DNA of 31,446 nt from a virus, in the IMG/VR virus record IMGVR_UViG_3300009169_000062, positions 1 through 31,446 of that record. The stretch is one strand, 5' to 3'. Made by a program: the position numbers and the translations under genes. Positions 15,176-24,949 of this stretch are shown in pieces (within the stretch, counting starts at the first letter, position 1; every line of letters starts with the position of its first letter). Under the pieces are notes generated by a model that did no database searches, was not told the origin of the DNA, and worked only from the letters and a program-made list of their open reading frames with translations.

Positions 15176-18073
15176 ATGGCAGTATATAATAAAATTTATT
15201 CAGGTTCATTTGAAGATATTCTTGGGGATCAAATAGACATTTATATAAAACAAAAAGATTTTTCTGGAAATCCTTCAACACTATTATTAGATAGTAATCC
15301 TTTAGTAATATCATATCCTAAAAAAGAATTTTGGGAATCATTATTTGGGTGTGGATGTGAAATTAATATCATTAATCAATCAAATAATTTCTTTTTTTAT
15401 GATAGTTTATTTTCTGTTCCTGAAAAAAGCAATTATATTGAAATAGTTAAAACTTCTAATAATCTTGATTCATCTATATTATTATTTCAGGGGTATATTC
15501 TTCCTGATATGTATACGTCAACAATTGAAAAGAATATAAAATTATCAGTTCCTGCAACAGATCAACTTACAGTGTTAGAAAATTCAATTCCTAATGCAGT
15601 AATTGATACATCAACAGAAAGAATTGATGAATATGAAAATGCATTTGGTATAATAAGCAATATACTTTCTCAGGCTGATATAACTAATAAAATAGCAATT
15701 CATAATACATTAGAAAATATAAATTATAAAACTACTGATTCTTCAACTACAGTTTTTGATGACATATATTTTCAAACAGATAATTTTTATGATAAAACAA
15801 CAGTTCAAAATAGTAATGCATGTTTAGCAAAAATATTTAAACCTTTTTATTCACGATGTTTTTATTTTGATGGAAAATGGAATATTGAAAGAGTTAGTGA
15901 TTTAGGAAAAGATAATAAAAGTTATATTTTATATGAAAAAGATGTATCTTCACTTCGTGTAGATGTTTCAAATAATAAAATTGATATATCATGTCCTAAA
16001 CATAGAATAATAAGTAAAACACCAGCATTGACTTTCAATCCAGGTTATCAAAAAATTATATTAACATTAAATTATAAAGAACCAGATAGTTTAGTAGAAA
16101 ATTATTATTGGAATATTGATTATCTCGATGTAAGTACAATGAGTAATGGTGGAAAACCAAGACCATCATTTAGAAGATGGATGATGAGTGGAACAGATGC
16201 TTCATTATCACAAAAAGTTTATAATTCTACAAAACTTACTAATGGAATGTGGATGTTTGTTGATATTTGGAGTACAATGGCAATTAGATATATGTGGTTT
16301 AAAGATCAATTTGCATCTACAATGTTTCAATTTAGTCCTGATCCTTTAAAAACAGAAATTGAAATCAGTTATAAACATGAATTAACACCTGTAATGGTTT
16401 ATGGATTAACAACTGGTGATATAGCAAATATATACGTTATACAAAGATTTGCCTTAAGAGCATGCGATGCAAATGGAAAAGATTGGTGGATAGCAAAATC
16501 TATTTCTACTGATTCATCATCATATTGGAGTTCTACACCATATGCTTTTACTACTACTAAATCATGGGCAGATATCGTAGAAGCAAATTATTTATGGGAA
16601 ATAAAAGACACTGTAAATATTACTGATCCTATTTTAATTGATGTATCTATATGTCAAGGAAGTAAAAGATATGGTGGTTGGAATTGGGATAATTGGCAAT
16701 GGGAAAGAAGAGGAATTATAGCAACTACTTATACTGTTCCTTCAAATCCACAAAAAATTGGACAACTTTATTTAGATGTTTATCCTTTATTAAGAAATGC
16801 ACCTGATGTTTATACTGAATTAATTGGTTTAACACCCGGAACTTTTTTTCCATATTATACTTGGTTCGGCGATGTTGATGTAGATATTAAAACTCCTAAA
16901 CCATATAATATTTTAGAAAGTTCTATAGGAAATTGGAATACTATAAAAGAAATGGATATTGATATTTTTGATACATCAACTATAATGTTTACAAATGGTA
17001 TTTACAATATTGATGCAAGTTATAATTATCGTGCCATAGGAGGGTGGAGAGATAAATCTACAGACAATTATATAAAATTACAAAACAAATATATTGAAGA
17101 TCTTGCGCAAATGTATCATAAACCAAGATATTCATTAGATGTAGATATTAAAAGCAATGATTCCTCTGTTTGGACTCTAAGTAATTTATATACACATGAA
17201 ATGATAAAATATCCTGATGGATCTACATTAGAATTTATGTGTAATGGGTTACAATATAATGTTAAAGAAAATACATATCGTCTTAATTTATTAGAATATA
17301 TTGATGATGATAATTGGAGAAATGATCCTGTAGTTCCACCAGGACCACCTCCATCATTCTTTAGTATACTTGCACCCGGTTCTTTTTCTCCAAATTGGCA
17401 GGGTGAAGATAATTTTAATTATATTGATGTATGCACAAATGTATTATATTCATTTGATACAGATGAAACTTGGATTACAATGGCAGGAAGTGTGCCTGGG
17501 CCTAATGATGTTTCAGTTTGGTTTGATGAAAATTATGGAATAGCAAGAGATGGTTCAATAACATTTACAGCGTCTGGCTTAGGAACATATGTATTGAGTG
17601 TTCATCAGGATTCATCTGAAGCTGGACTTAATATAACATTTGATGATTATGGAAATATAACATTGTTAAATTTAGATGTTTATGCTGTGGATATAAGTAT
17701 ATGGGTTAGAGCAGCAGCAACAGCGCAATCATATAGTGATCAAAGTTTTACTACAGATTCTGAAGCTTGGTATAATTTAAATGGTAGTAGACCTGATGCT
17801 CCAGATAGAGCTCATGTATATGTAACTGCACCACCAGAAATATCAGATATTTCTACAATGTATTACAATATTATAGGTGTAGATAAAACAGATACAATGT
17901 TTGTTGATTGGGCATATGGAGAATATAAAGATGATGAAGAAGCAACTTTAGTACCATCAATGTCTGCAAAAATAACTAAATGTACAAAAACAGGTGATGC
18001 AGGTGATGTTTCAATATTGTATAATTATTTTTGGAATAGTTATTTAAATACTGGAATAATGTCAACACCTTAA
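15176..18073 (+). CDS. Large distal tail protein with a BACON domain
   Basis: Encodes 965 residues. The first 750 residues are beta-rich, with motifs of no family I can name, and probably form the tail tip or baseplate structure. Then comes a proline linker (VPPGPPPSFF). The segment from about residue 740 to 830 has the BACON pattern: FNYIDVCTNVLYSFDTD, W-I-T, VSVWFDENYGIARDGSI and TYVLSVHQ, that is a strand with Val, a Trp, an N-x-x-x-R turn and a closing V-Q. BACON domains occur in Bacteroidota proteins and in crAss-like phages and may bind carbohydrate or mucin. It follows the tape measure gene, the usual position of the distal tail protein. Confidence 0.75.
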   Translation: MAVYNKIYSGSFEDILGDQIDIYIKQKDFSGNPSTLLLDSNPLVISYPKKEFWESLFGCGCEINIINQSNNFFFYDSLFSVPEKSNYIEIVKTSNNLDSSILLFQGYILPDMYTSTIEKNIKLSVPATDQLTVLENSIPNAVIDTSTERIDEYENAFGIISNILSQADITNKIAIHNTLENINYKTTDSSTTVFDDIYFQTDNFYDKTTVQNSNACLAKIFKPFYSRCFYFDGKWNIERVSDLGKDNKSYILYEKDVSSLRVDVSNNKIDISCPKHRIISKTPALTFNPGYQKIILTLNYKEPDSLVENYYWNIDYLDVSTMSNGGKPRPSFRRWMMSGTDASLSQKVYNSTKLTNGMWMFVDIWSTMAIRYMWFKDQFASTMFQFSPDPLKTEIEISYKHELTPVMVYGLTTGDIANIYVIQRFALRACDANGKDWWIAKSISTDSSSYWSSTPYAFTTTKSWADIVEANYLWEIKDTVNITDPILIDVSICQGSKRYGGWNWDNWQWERRGIIATTYTVPSNPQKIGQLYLDVYPLLRNAPDVYTELIGLTPGTFFPYYTWFGDVDVDIKTPKPYNILESSIGNWNTIKEMDIDIFDTSTIMFTNGIYNIDASYNYRAIGGWRDKSTDNYIKLQNKYIEDLAQMYHKPRYSLDVDIKSNDSSVWTLSNLYTHEMIKYPDGSTLEFMCNGLQYNVKENTYRLNLLEYIDDDNWRNDPVVPPGPPPSFFSILAPGSFSPNWQGEDNFNYIDVCTNVLYSFDTDETWITMAGSVPGPNDVSVWFDENYGIARDGSITFTASGLGTYVLSVHQDSSEAGLNITFDDYGNITLLNLDVYAVDISIWVRAAATAQSYSDQSFTTDSEAWYNLNGSRPDAPDRAHVYVTAPPEISDISTMYYNIIGVDKTDTMFVDWAYGEYKDDEEATLVPSMSAKITKCTKTGDAGDVSILYNYFWNSYLNTGIMSTP

Positions 18074-18091
18074 TGAAAATTAATTATTTGT

Positions 18092-18445
18092 ATGGCCATT
18101 AAACCTTTAATAATATTAGAAAAGCAATCTGGAGCTACTGCAGAAATTTCTGTTATAACAAGTAGATTAAGTTCGCCTACATTTGTAGAACCATACTATA
18201 CATATGATGTAAGTGTAATAGAATATTTAGTTGATTTAAAAGATGTTTCAGTTAAAACTCCATTAAATGATCAGGTTTTAACCTATGAAACTACAACTTC
18301 TTTATGGAAAAATAAATCATCTTTAGATTTAAGTACCGGTTTTTATTCTATAATAGATTTATCAACATACGATATTAAAAAATATTTTTATACAAAGAGT
18401 GAAATAGATGCTTTATTAGATTCAATTGTAGGAGGAACATATTAA
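18092..18445 (+). CDS. Short tail fibre-like protein
   Basis: Encodes 117 residues. It contains LKDVSVKTPLNDQVLTYETT, a shaft element that recurs twice in the 498-residue fibre downstream, and a late KKYFYTKSEIDALLDSI, the TK.E.DA helix-end motif common in phage tail fibres. It may be a fibre attachment or a short shaft segment. Confidence 0.65.
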   Translation: MAIKPLIILEKQSGATAEISVITSRLSSPTFVEPYYTYDVSVIEYLVDLKDVSVKTPLNDQVLTYETTTSLWKNKSSLDLSTGFYSIIDLSTYDIKKYFYTKSEIDALLDSIVGGTY

Positions 18446-18459
18446 AATAAATTGAAAAA

Positions 18460-18648
18460 ATGAATAAAGAAGAAATAGAACAAGATAATATTAGAAAAGA
18501 ATTTCAGAAAGAAATTTCAGAAATAATAAAAAAATATAATAAGTTATTATCTGGTGATGAAATTAGAAATATTTGGACTGGTAGAATAGTACCTTTAACA
18601 CATGGTAGAAAAAATATATTTGGATTAGAAAATAATTTACCTTTTTAA
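18460..18648 (+). CDS. Unknown small protein between tail genes
   Basis: Encodes 62 residues, charged and helical at the front (MNKEEIEQDNIRKEFQKEI), with a mixed end. Its stop overlaps the next start (TAATG), so it is probably coupled to the propeller gene. The function is unknown. Confidence 0.6.
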   Translation: MNKEEIEQDNIRKEFQKEISEIIKKYNKLLSGDEIRNIWTGRIVPLTHGRKNIFGLENNLPF

Positions 18649-20630
18649 TGAGCTGGTTATATTATGATATAGTTACACACAATGAAAATTTATTATTTTG
18701 TCCATCGTGTTTTGATTCATCTTTAGTTGTAGCATCATATAATAAAGATGATCAAACTGAAATTGGATATGGAATAACTTATAATAATGATTATCCAAGT
18801 TATTATGATATAACAACAGATTCGCAAGGAAGAATATACATATTAGCATGTCCTTTAACAACAACTTGGGAAGTTTATTATAATGGAATACAATCTCCAG
18901 CAGTAATTAGATTATTACAAGATGGCACTATAGATTCTTCATATAACATAGGAAATGGACCTACAGATTATGTAACAACATTAATGATTGATTCTTCTGA
19001 TAAATTATTGGTTGGAGGACATTTTTTGAATTGGGATGGATATGGAAGAAATGCAATTGTTAGATTAAATGAAAATGGGTCTGTAGATACAACTTTTACT
19101 TCTCCGTTTTTATATAATAATCATCCTACAAAAATTATTCAACAGACTGATGGAAAATATGTAATCACCAGTTATTTAAAATTATATTATGGAAATTTTT
19201 CAGATCCAACTATGAGATCTGGAGTAGTTAGATTAAATAATAATGGAACATTAGATAACACATGGACACGATATAATGAAAATGGTGGTAATGATATGTT
19301 GCAAGATTTATCAGGAAAAATATTAATAGCAAAAGATTTTTCAACTGGTCTTGTAAGATATAACACAAATGGAATAAAAGATAACACATTTAATATTGGA
19401 ACTGGTTTTACTGTAGAAGCAGGATTTGGATATTATCCATTTGTTAATTGTATAACATTGCAAGATACTGATATTTATGCAGGCGGATGTTTTCAATGGT
19501 ACAGAGATATTTCAGCAAATACAATAGTAAAAATCAATAATGATGGAACTATAGATACCGGATTTATAACATCAACTCAAGGTGGTTATCCTGGAAATTG
19601 GTATTTACCAAGAGAACTTAAAGTTATAAACAATAAATTATATGTTTTTGGAGGATCTATATCATATGATGGATCTGTTTGTCCAGGCGGAATATTTGTA
19701 TTAAATGATAATGGGTCAAAAAATAATGATGCAGATTTTGGACATGGTTTTGATATAATTTTAAATAGTGATTATATGACTCAACATGCGAGAGTATTTT
19801 CTGCTACTCAATATGAGAATAATTTATATTTAATTGGTGATTTTAATAGGTATAAATATTCTCCTACAGACATTAATCATTTTGCAGTTATAGATACTTC
19901 AGGTACAAATTACACTATACCTGAACATATACCGGGACCAATTTATGATATAGTAGTAGATTCTTCAAATTTAAAAACTCAATTGCCTTTATTATTTAAT
20001 GATCATCGATCAAGAGGATATGTAGAATGGGGGGATGAATCAAGTGAATATGTTTTAACTATTCCTTCACAAAAAATAGAACATACTTATTCAAATACAG
20101 GAACATACACAATAAAAATGTATGGAGACTTTAGAGCTTTTTATTGGGATGATGTCTCTTCATATGTTAGAGATCAATTAGTAAGAATAAGAAGTTTTGG
20201 AACCTATTATGCAGGATATTCAGATTATGATTATGTAGAAACAAAAATGATTAATTTATATAATTTAACAACTATAGATGATGTTTCAATAGCAAATAAT
20301 GATTTTAGATATTTTCATTATATAGATTTTGCAAATGCTTATAAATTAACTTCAATTCCTGAAACTTTATTTAGACACAGTACAACAAAATATTTTTTAA
20401 GTACGTTTGAGAATTGTTATGCATTACAATCTATTCCATTAAATTTATTTTATCATGTCAATGATCCTTCTGGAATTTTATCTTTTCAAAAATGTTTTAA
20501 AAATTGTACAGGATTAACAGGTAATGCCCCTGATATATGGAATACAATACCTGGTGCAGTTGGAACACAATGTTTTTATAATTGCACTGGATTAAGTAAT
20601 TATGCAAGTATACCAATTGATTGGAAATAA
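18648..20630 (+). CDS. Receptor-binding candidate: propeller, PKD and BspA-type repeats
   Basis: Encodes 660 residues. Residues 60 to about 420 hold repeats of the form VIRL-x-DGTIDSSY / IVRLNENGSVDTTF / GVVRLNNNGTLDNTW / IVKINNDGTIDTGF, the delta-60 (DUF5122) beta-propeller repeat. A PKD-like segment follows, with YVEWGDESSEYVL and HTYSNTGTYTIKMYG (about 460-490). The end has Asn/Cys-rich LRRs of the BspA type: TFENCYALQSIPLNLF, FKNCTGLTGNAP, FYNCTGLSNYASIP. Propeller and LRR parts bind ligands in host surface proteins, so this looks like a receptor-binding protein assembled from host-type domains. Confidence 0.75.
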   Translation: MSWLYYDIVTHNENLLFCPSCFDSSLVVASYNKDDQTEIGYGITYNNDYPSYYDITTDSQGRIYILACPLTTTWEVYYNGIQSPAVIRLLQDGTIDSSYNIGNGPTDYVTTLMIDSSDKLLVGGHFLNWDGYGRNAIVRLNENGSVDTTFTSPFLYNNHPTKIIQQTDGKYVITSYLKLYYGNFSDPTMRSGVVRLNNNGTLDNTWTRYNENGGNDMLQDLSGKILIAKDFSTGLVRYNTNGIKDNTFNIGTGFTVEAGFGYYPFVNCITLQDTDIYAGGCFQWYRDISANTIVKINNDGTIDTGFITSTQGGYPGNWYLPRELKVINNKLYVFGGSISYDGSVCPGGIFVLNDNGSKNNDADFGHGFDIILNSDYMTQHARVFSATQYENNLYLIGDFNRYKYSPTDINHFAVIDTSGTNYTIPEHIPGPIYDIVVDSSNLKTQLPLLFNDHRSRGYVEWGDESSEYVLTIPSQKIEHTYSNTGTYTIKMYGDFRAFYWDDVSSYVRDQLVRIRSFGTYYAGYSDYDYVETKMINLYNLTTIDDVSIANNDFRYFHYIDFANAYKLTSIPETLFRHSTTKYFLSTFENCYALQSIPLNLFYHVNDPSGILSFQKCFKNCTGLTGNAPDIWNTIPGAVGTQCFYNCTGLSNYASIPIDWK

Positions 20631-20685
20631 TGATTTAAGAATATATAATTAAACTAAAATAATAAACAAAAATAAATTTTAAGAT

Positions 20686-21660
20686 ATGAGTTATTTAACA
20701 CAAATAATTTTAAAACAAGGGATTACAAATCCTGGAACTGTATTAAGTTTAGCAGAACCTGCATATGATACAAGTGCTAATTTGTTATATGTAGGAAATG
20801 GTATTGGAAATGCCGCAACATTAATTGGACCAATTTCAGTTGATGAATTTGCAACAATAGAATATGTAGATGGATCGTTAGGTGCATTGGCAGGAGTTTA
20901 TACAACATTTGAATATGTTGATGGAAGTTTAGCAGCAATTCCTGTCCCAGATGTAACTAAAGAATATGTAGATGGATCGTTAGGTGCATTGGCAGGAGTT
21001 TATACAACATTCGAATATGTTGATGGAAGTTTAGCCGCGATTCCTATAGCAGATGTAACTAAGGAATATGTTGATGGATCTTTAGGAACAAAATATGATA
21101 AACCTATAAATACAGATGTTATATTAGGATTAAACGCTGTTTCTGACCCGAGTTATGCAGGAAGTCAAAATGTTGTAATAGGAAATAACGCAGATGATGT
21201 AATGACGGGCGGTATAGACAATACTATTATAGGATTTGAAGCTGGACAATTTATATATGATGGACAACAAAATATTATTATAGGAAGTGGGGCAAATCCT
21301 GATGGTGATGATTCAAATTCTATTGTCATAGGTTATCAGGCAGCGGGTAAAGGATCTAATACAACAGTACTTGGAAATTCTTCATGTATAGAAACTTATC
21401 TTTATGGACAATTATTCATAGATGATGTTTCAGTTAATTTTGGTAATGTTGAGACATATACATTTGTAACTGGAGATACTGAAGTTCCAACACCAACAGG
21501 ATCAAATAGAATTTTAGGTATTAAAAACATAAGTGCAGGCGATGTTTCAGTTTATATTTTAGGTGGAGCAACTATTGATAATTTAACATCAAAAGTTCTT
21601 TTATCTATGAATACGTTGGACATCTATGATTATGATGCAACAAACTGGTATATAGTATAA
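20686..21660 (+). CDS. Trimeric tail fibre with head-like repeats
   Basis: Encodes 324 residues. The front has repeats of EYVDGSLGALAGVYTTF (34-residue unit, two full copies and a partial third). The middle is a YadA-like head region: NVVIGNNA, NTIIGFEAG, NIIIGSGA, NSIVIGYQAAG and NTTVLGNSS. These repeats build left-handed parallel beta rolls as trimers. It probably forms a side or tip fibre used for surface attachment. A terminator follows the gene. Confidence 0.8.
   Translation: MSYLTQIILKQGITNPGTVLSLAEPAYDTSANLLYVGNGIGNAATLIGPISVDEFATIEYVDGSLGALAGVYTTFEYVDGSLAAIPVPDVTKEYVDGSLGALAGVYTTFEYVDGSLAAIPIADVTKEYVDGSLGTKYDKPINTDVILGLNAVSDPSYAGSQNVVIGNNADDVMTGGIDNTIIGFEAGQFIYDGQQNIIIGSGANPDGDDSNSIVIGYQAAGKGSNTTVLGNSSCIETYLYGQLFIDDVSVNFGNVETYTFVTGDTEVPTPTGSNRILGIKNISAGDVSVYILGGATIDNLTSKVLLSMNTLDIYDYDATNWYIV
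20860..21063 (+). repeat. 102-base direct repeat in the fibre gene
   Basis: Two adjacent copies of 102 bases (20860-20961 and 20962-21063), nearly identical in sequence, each coding a 34-residue unit (EYVDGSLGALAGVYTTF...). A partial third begins at 21064. The near identity suggests recent duplication by slippage or recombination. Confidence 0.85.
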
Positions 21661-21664
21661 TAAT

Positions 21665-21684
21665 AAGGGGCTTAAAAACCCCTT
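21665..21684 (+). terminator. Hairpin after the trimeric fibre gene
   Basis: AAGGGG/CCCCTT stem with an 8-base loop, starting 5 bases after the stop at 21660 and followed by an AT-rich stretch with a T-run. A reasonable intrinsic terminator. Confidence 0.65.
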
Positions 21685-21701
21685 TAAAATAATTTTTTTA
21701 A

Positions 21702-22676
21702 ATGAGTTATATCACAGATACAGATATTTCTTATGTTGATGCTTCTATAGAAACATTAAGACTTAATGTTAATAGTTCATTAAATGGTATTTGGGTTGAG
21801 TTAGGATATGATGATGTTTCATTAAATCAAATATGGGATTTAATGGCTACAAATGCATCAGTTAATAATGGATTATCACAAAAGTTAGACAATACAACAG
21901 ATACATTTAGAGGAGTTTTAACAGTTGATGGCTGTATGTATTTGATTGGTAACTTTTATCAAAATGGTTCAACATATACTGTTAATGCTGAAAATTTAAA
22001 TACAAACGCCGATTTTATAACAATGCGTGCAAACGCAGTTCTTCAAATTCCTGATGGTTCAATTTCTGGTATTAGAGTTGTTAAAGCAGATGGAACAAAT
22101 GATGTTATTTTAGGAACTGCAAATGATGCAATAATGAGAATTGGTTGGAATGGAGATACACTTGAAGCAATTGCAACAAGAGAAGATGCTCCTGTAAATA
22201 ATTGGTACGCATATTGGGATGATGGTTCAACAATGTTTAAAACCTATGATTTAAAAGCATATATTGATAACAAAGCAACACAACTATCAGTTCATGCATG
22301 GGCTGGAAATACAGGAGGATTAACAATAGCAAAAAGCACAACAAGATATGCAGCACCTGTTTCAACAACAGGAATAGAACTTAGTGATGTTCCAGCAAAA
22401 ACAAGAAATATAGTTTGGCATAATGCAACTATACGTGATTTAGCAGTTAGAACAAATGGAAACCCTGGAGCTGTTGATAATACAGTAATGGTTACGAAAA
22501 ATGGTTTGGATACATCATTATATACAATATTAAATAATGTAGAAACAGGTGATAGTAGCACAAGAAGTTTTGTTGCTGCAAAATATGATGAACTTGGAAT
22601 TAAAATATCAACAGGTAATGGAAATGTAGTTCCTTGGAGTTGGGCATTTGAAATAGTTTACATATTAGATGAATAA
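21702..22676 (+). CDS. Tail fibre or baseplate fibre protein
   Basis: Encodes 324 residues. It starts with short helical repeats (YVDASIETLRLNVNSSL, LGYDDVSLNQIW) typical of trimeric shaft starts, then a beta-rich region (NADFITMRANAVLQIPDGSISGIRVVKADGTN). The end is rich in strands. This pattern, without a known domain name, is common for phage fibre chains with a tip. It lies between two other fibre genes. Confidence 0.65.
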   Translation: MSYITDTDISYVDASIETLRLNVNSSLNGIWVELGYDDVSLNQIWDLMATNASVNNGLSQKLDNTTDTFRGVLTVDGCMYLIGNFYQNGSTYTVNAENLNTNADFITMRANAVLQIPDGSISGIRVVKADGTNDVILGTANDAIMRIGWNGDTLEAIATREDAPVNNWYAYWDDGSTMFKTYDLKAYIDNKATQLSVHAWAGNTGGLTIAKSTTRYAAPVSTTGIELSDVPAKTRNIVWHNATIRDLAVRTNGNPGAVDNTVMVTKNGLDTSLYTILNNVETGDSSTRSFVAAKYDELGIKISTGNGNVVPWSWAFEIVYILDE

Positions 22677-22691
22677 AATAAAAAACAATAA

Positions 22692-24188
22692 ATGAGCGCA
22701 TACGAAACCGATGTTATAGTAACAGTATCAGATGCCTGCATTAATTCTTGGGTAGTTGATCCATGCATATATGGTGTAATGGGCCACTTCATAATTAATG
22801 CGCAAAGAGGCGATAAAGGAGATCCAGGAGGTATATCTGATGCATCAGTTCTGGGTAATGGTCATTTTTGGGAGAATGGAATATTAAATAATGATAATTT
22901 CGTAAGAGAATCTTCATTAGGATTAGGATTTGCATATGGTATTGATGGTAAAATATATGTAGATGTAAGTACAATAGCTGGAGGAGTAACATTTGCCTAT
23001 GTAGACGTTTCATTAAATGCAAAAACAGATAAGACATATACATCAAAGCAGGATATTTCAATTGGATTAAAAACAGACAAAACTTATACTTCAAAACAGG
23101 ATATTTCAATTGGATTAAAAGCAGATAAAACTTATATTGATGCTTCATTATTATCAAGAGACATAGCAATTAATTTAAGAGCAACAAATGCAAGTGTTAA
23201 TAGTGCATTCATTACAAATACATCTTTAGGTTTAGTTAAAGTTTATGATCTAACTCCTTATGCAACAAATGTAAGCGTAGGCAATGCATTCATTACAAAT
23301 ACATCTTTAGGTTTAGTAGGAATATATGATTTAACTCCTTATGCAACAAATGTAAGTGTAGGCAATGCATTCATTACAAATACATCTTTAGGTTTAGTAG
23401 GAATATATGATTTAACTCCTTATGCAACAAATGTAAGTGTAGGATTAGCAATTGAAAATTTTGCAACAAATGTAAGTGTAGGCAATGCATTCATTACAAA
23501 TATATCTTTAGGACTTGTTGAAATTTATGATCTAACTCCTTATGCAACAAATGTAAGTGTTAATAGTGCATTCATTACAAATACATCTTTAGGACTTGTT
23601 GAAGTCTATGATCTCACTCCTTATGCAACAAATGTAAGCGTAGGCAATGCATTCATTACAAATACATCTTTAGGTTTATCATTTGATAAAGTTAATTATA
23701 TAAATGATTCATCTTTAAATCAATCAAAATTTAAATATGTAGCAGGATATTTGGAGCCAAGTATAGCATCGAGTGGTGGAACCTTAATAAGTTTAACAGA
23801 TGTTTCAATAGTTTCTCCTATATCAAATCAAGTTCTTGCATATGATACAGTATGGAAAAACATGGCAGCAGTTGATGTATCAATATGGAATGTTGTAAAT
23901 GCATCTGATTATTTTTGGATTTTTTCAGATGTTTCATTAACATCACCTTTAAATAATCAAGTTTTAGCTTATCATGGAGCATCATCTACATTTGTAAATA
24001 AAACAATTGATAATTCTTTATATGAATATACAGAAGCCTCAATTTATTTTCAAAAAAGTATAACATTTGCTTCACCTGCAAGTAATGGAACAGGAAATAT
24101 GGGAGATTTATCATTTGATGCTTCATATTTTTATGTATGCACATCAACTAATAAGTGGATGAGAATATTGGGAATAACAGCGTATTAA
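22692..24188 (+). CDS. Repeat-rich tail fibre
   Basis: Encodes 498 residues. Early it has a short collagen-like run (RGDKGDPGG). Then two copies of a 16-residue unit (KTDKTYTSKQDISIGL), followed by six copies of a 27-residue unit (ATNVSVGNAFITNTSLGLV.. YDLTPY) with one 13-residue short unit inserted. The end has LTDVSIVSPISNQVLAYD and SDVSLTSPLNNQVLAYH, related to the short fibre protein at 18092. It likely forms an extended trimeric shaft with a tip. The repeat number may vary between isolates. Confidence 0.8.
   Translation: MSAYETDVIVTVSDACINSWVVDPCIYGVMGHFIINAQRGDKGDPGGISDASVLGNGHFWENGILNNDNFVRESSLGLGFAYGIDGKIYVDVSTIAGGVTFAYVDVSLNAKTDKTYTSKQDISIGLKTDKTYTSKQDISIGLKADKTYIDASLLSRDIAINLRATNASVNSAFITNTSLGLVKVYDLTPYATNVSVGNAFITNTSLGLVGIYDLTPYATNVSVGNAFITNTSLGLVGIYDLTPYATNVSVGLAIENFATNVSVGNAFITNISLGLVEIYDLTPYATNVSVNSAFITNTSLGLVEVYDLTPYATNVSVGNAFITNTSLGLSFDKVNYINDSSLNQSKFKYVAGYLEPSIASSGGTLISLTDVSIVSPISNQVLAYDTVWKNMAAVDVSIWNVVNASDYFWIFSDVSLTSPLNNQVLAYHGASSTFVNKTIDNSLYEYTEASIYFQKSITFASPASNGTGNMGDLSFDASYFYVCTSTNKWMRILGITAY
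23183..23680 (+). repeat. Six 81-base coding repeats in the fibre gene
   Basis: Near-identical 81-base units, each coding a 27-residue module with ATNVSV..AFITNTSLGL and YDLTPY, plus one shortened 39-base unit. Units 2 and 3 differ by very few bases. Boundaries are approximate. Confidence 0.85.
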
Positions 24189-24202
24189 AATAAAATATAA
24201 AT

Positions 24203-24925
24203 ATGCCAGATAAAATTTTAAAATGGAATAATGATTTATTAACTTGGAGTGGTAACTATATAAGAACTTATATAGCTCCTCCTGTAATTCCCTGGCCTAC
24301 AGATGGTTTAATTGCACGATGGCCTTTACAATCAGATTTAAAAAATACAGTTACAGGAGAACCTGATTTACATTTATATGCAGGAGATGAATCATATACA
24401 TCTGGAGGACTAAGTGGAAATGCATTTACATTTAATGGAACAAGATGCTGTTCAACATATAGAGAAGATGGCTGGCCAACATCTGCGTTGTCTATATCTT
24501 ATTGGATACATCAAGATACTGCTTTTGAAAGAAATCCTTGGCAAATAGATAATGCCATAAATCCTGTAAATCCGCCAAAAAGACTAATTGGAGTTATGGC
24601 GCCAGGGGCACAATATTGGGGCACAACCGCAGGGAATGTATGGAGTGGTGATATAGATAAAACAGGATTAAATAATTTACAAGATGCTTGGTGGCATATG
24701 GTATTAACTTTTAATGGAACTGGAGCAAAAATTTATAGAAATAATGTAGTAGACACATCTTTAGCTCGTACACTGACAGACGCAACTTCGTTACAATATC
24801 TTTTTATTGGAAGAGGTTGGGGAGTGCCTATTGAAGCAGGATGGATGCAATTTGTTTATTACTATAATAGAGAATTGATAGCATCTGAAGTTAATACATT
24901 ATATAACGGAGGTTATGGCCTGTAA
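24203..24925 (+). CDS. LamG-type lectin-like tail protein
   Basis: Encodes 240 residues. The start MPDKILKWNNDLLTWSGNYI resembles that of the second lectin gene (25592). The rest is a LamG/concanavalin-like jelly roll: GLIARWPLQSDLKNTV, GNAFTFNG, LSISYWIHQD, WWHMVLTFNGTGAKIYRNN and YYYNRELIASEVNTLYN, the last being the typical end of the Laminin_G_3 fold. It probably binds a surface sugar or protein. It is intact. Confidence 0.8.
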   Translation: MPDKILKWNNDLLTWSGNYIRTYIAPPVIPWPTDGLIARWPLQSDLKNTVTGEPDLHLYAGDESYTSGGLSGNAFTFNGTRCCSTYREDGWPTSALSISYWIHQDTAFERNPWQIDNAINPVNPPKRLIGVMAPGAQYWGTTAGNVWSGDIDKTGLNNLQDAWWHMVLTFNGTGAKIYRNNVVDTSLARTLTDATSLQYLFIGRGWGVPIEAGWMQFVYYYNRELIASEVNTLYNGGYGL

Positions 24926-24949
24926 ATTTAACAAAAAAATAATAATAAA

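Noticed and set aside
20860-23680. Diversity-generating retroelement or CRISPR array as an explanation for the repeats
   Set aside because: The repeats are coding, adjacent and in frame; there is no reverse transcriptase, template repeat or spacer structure.
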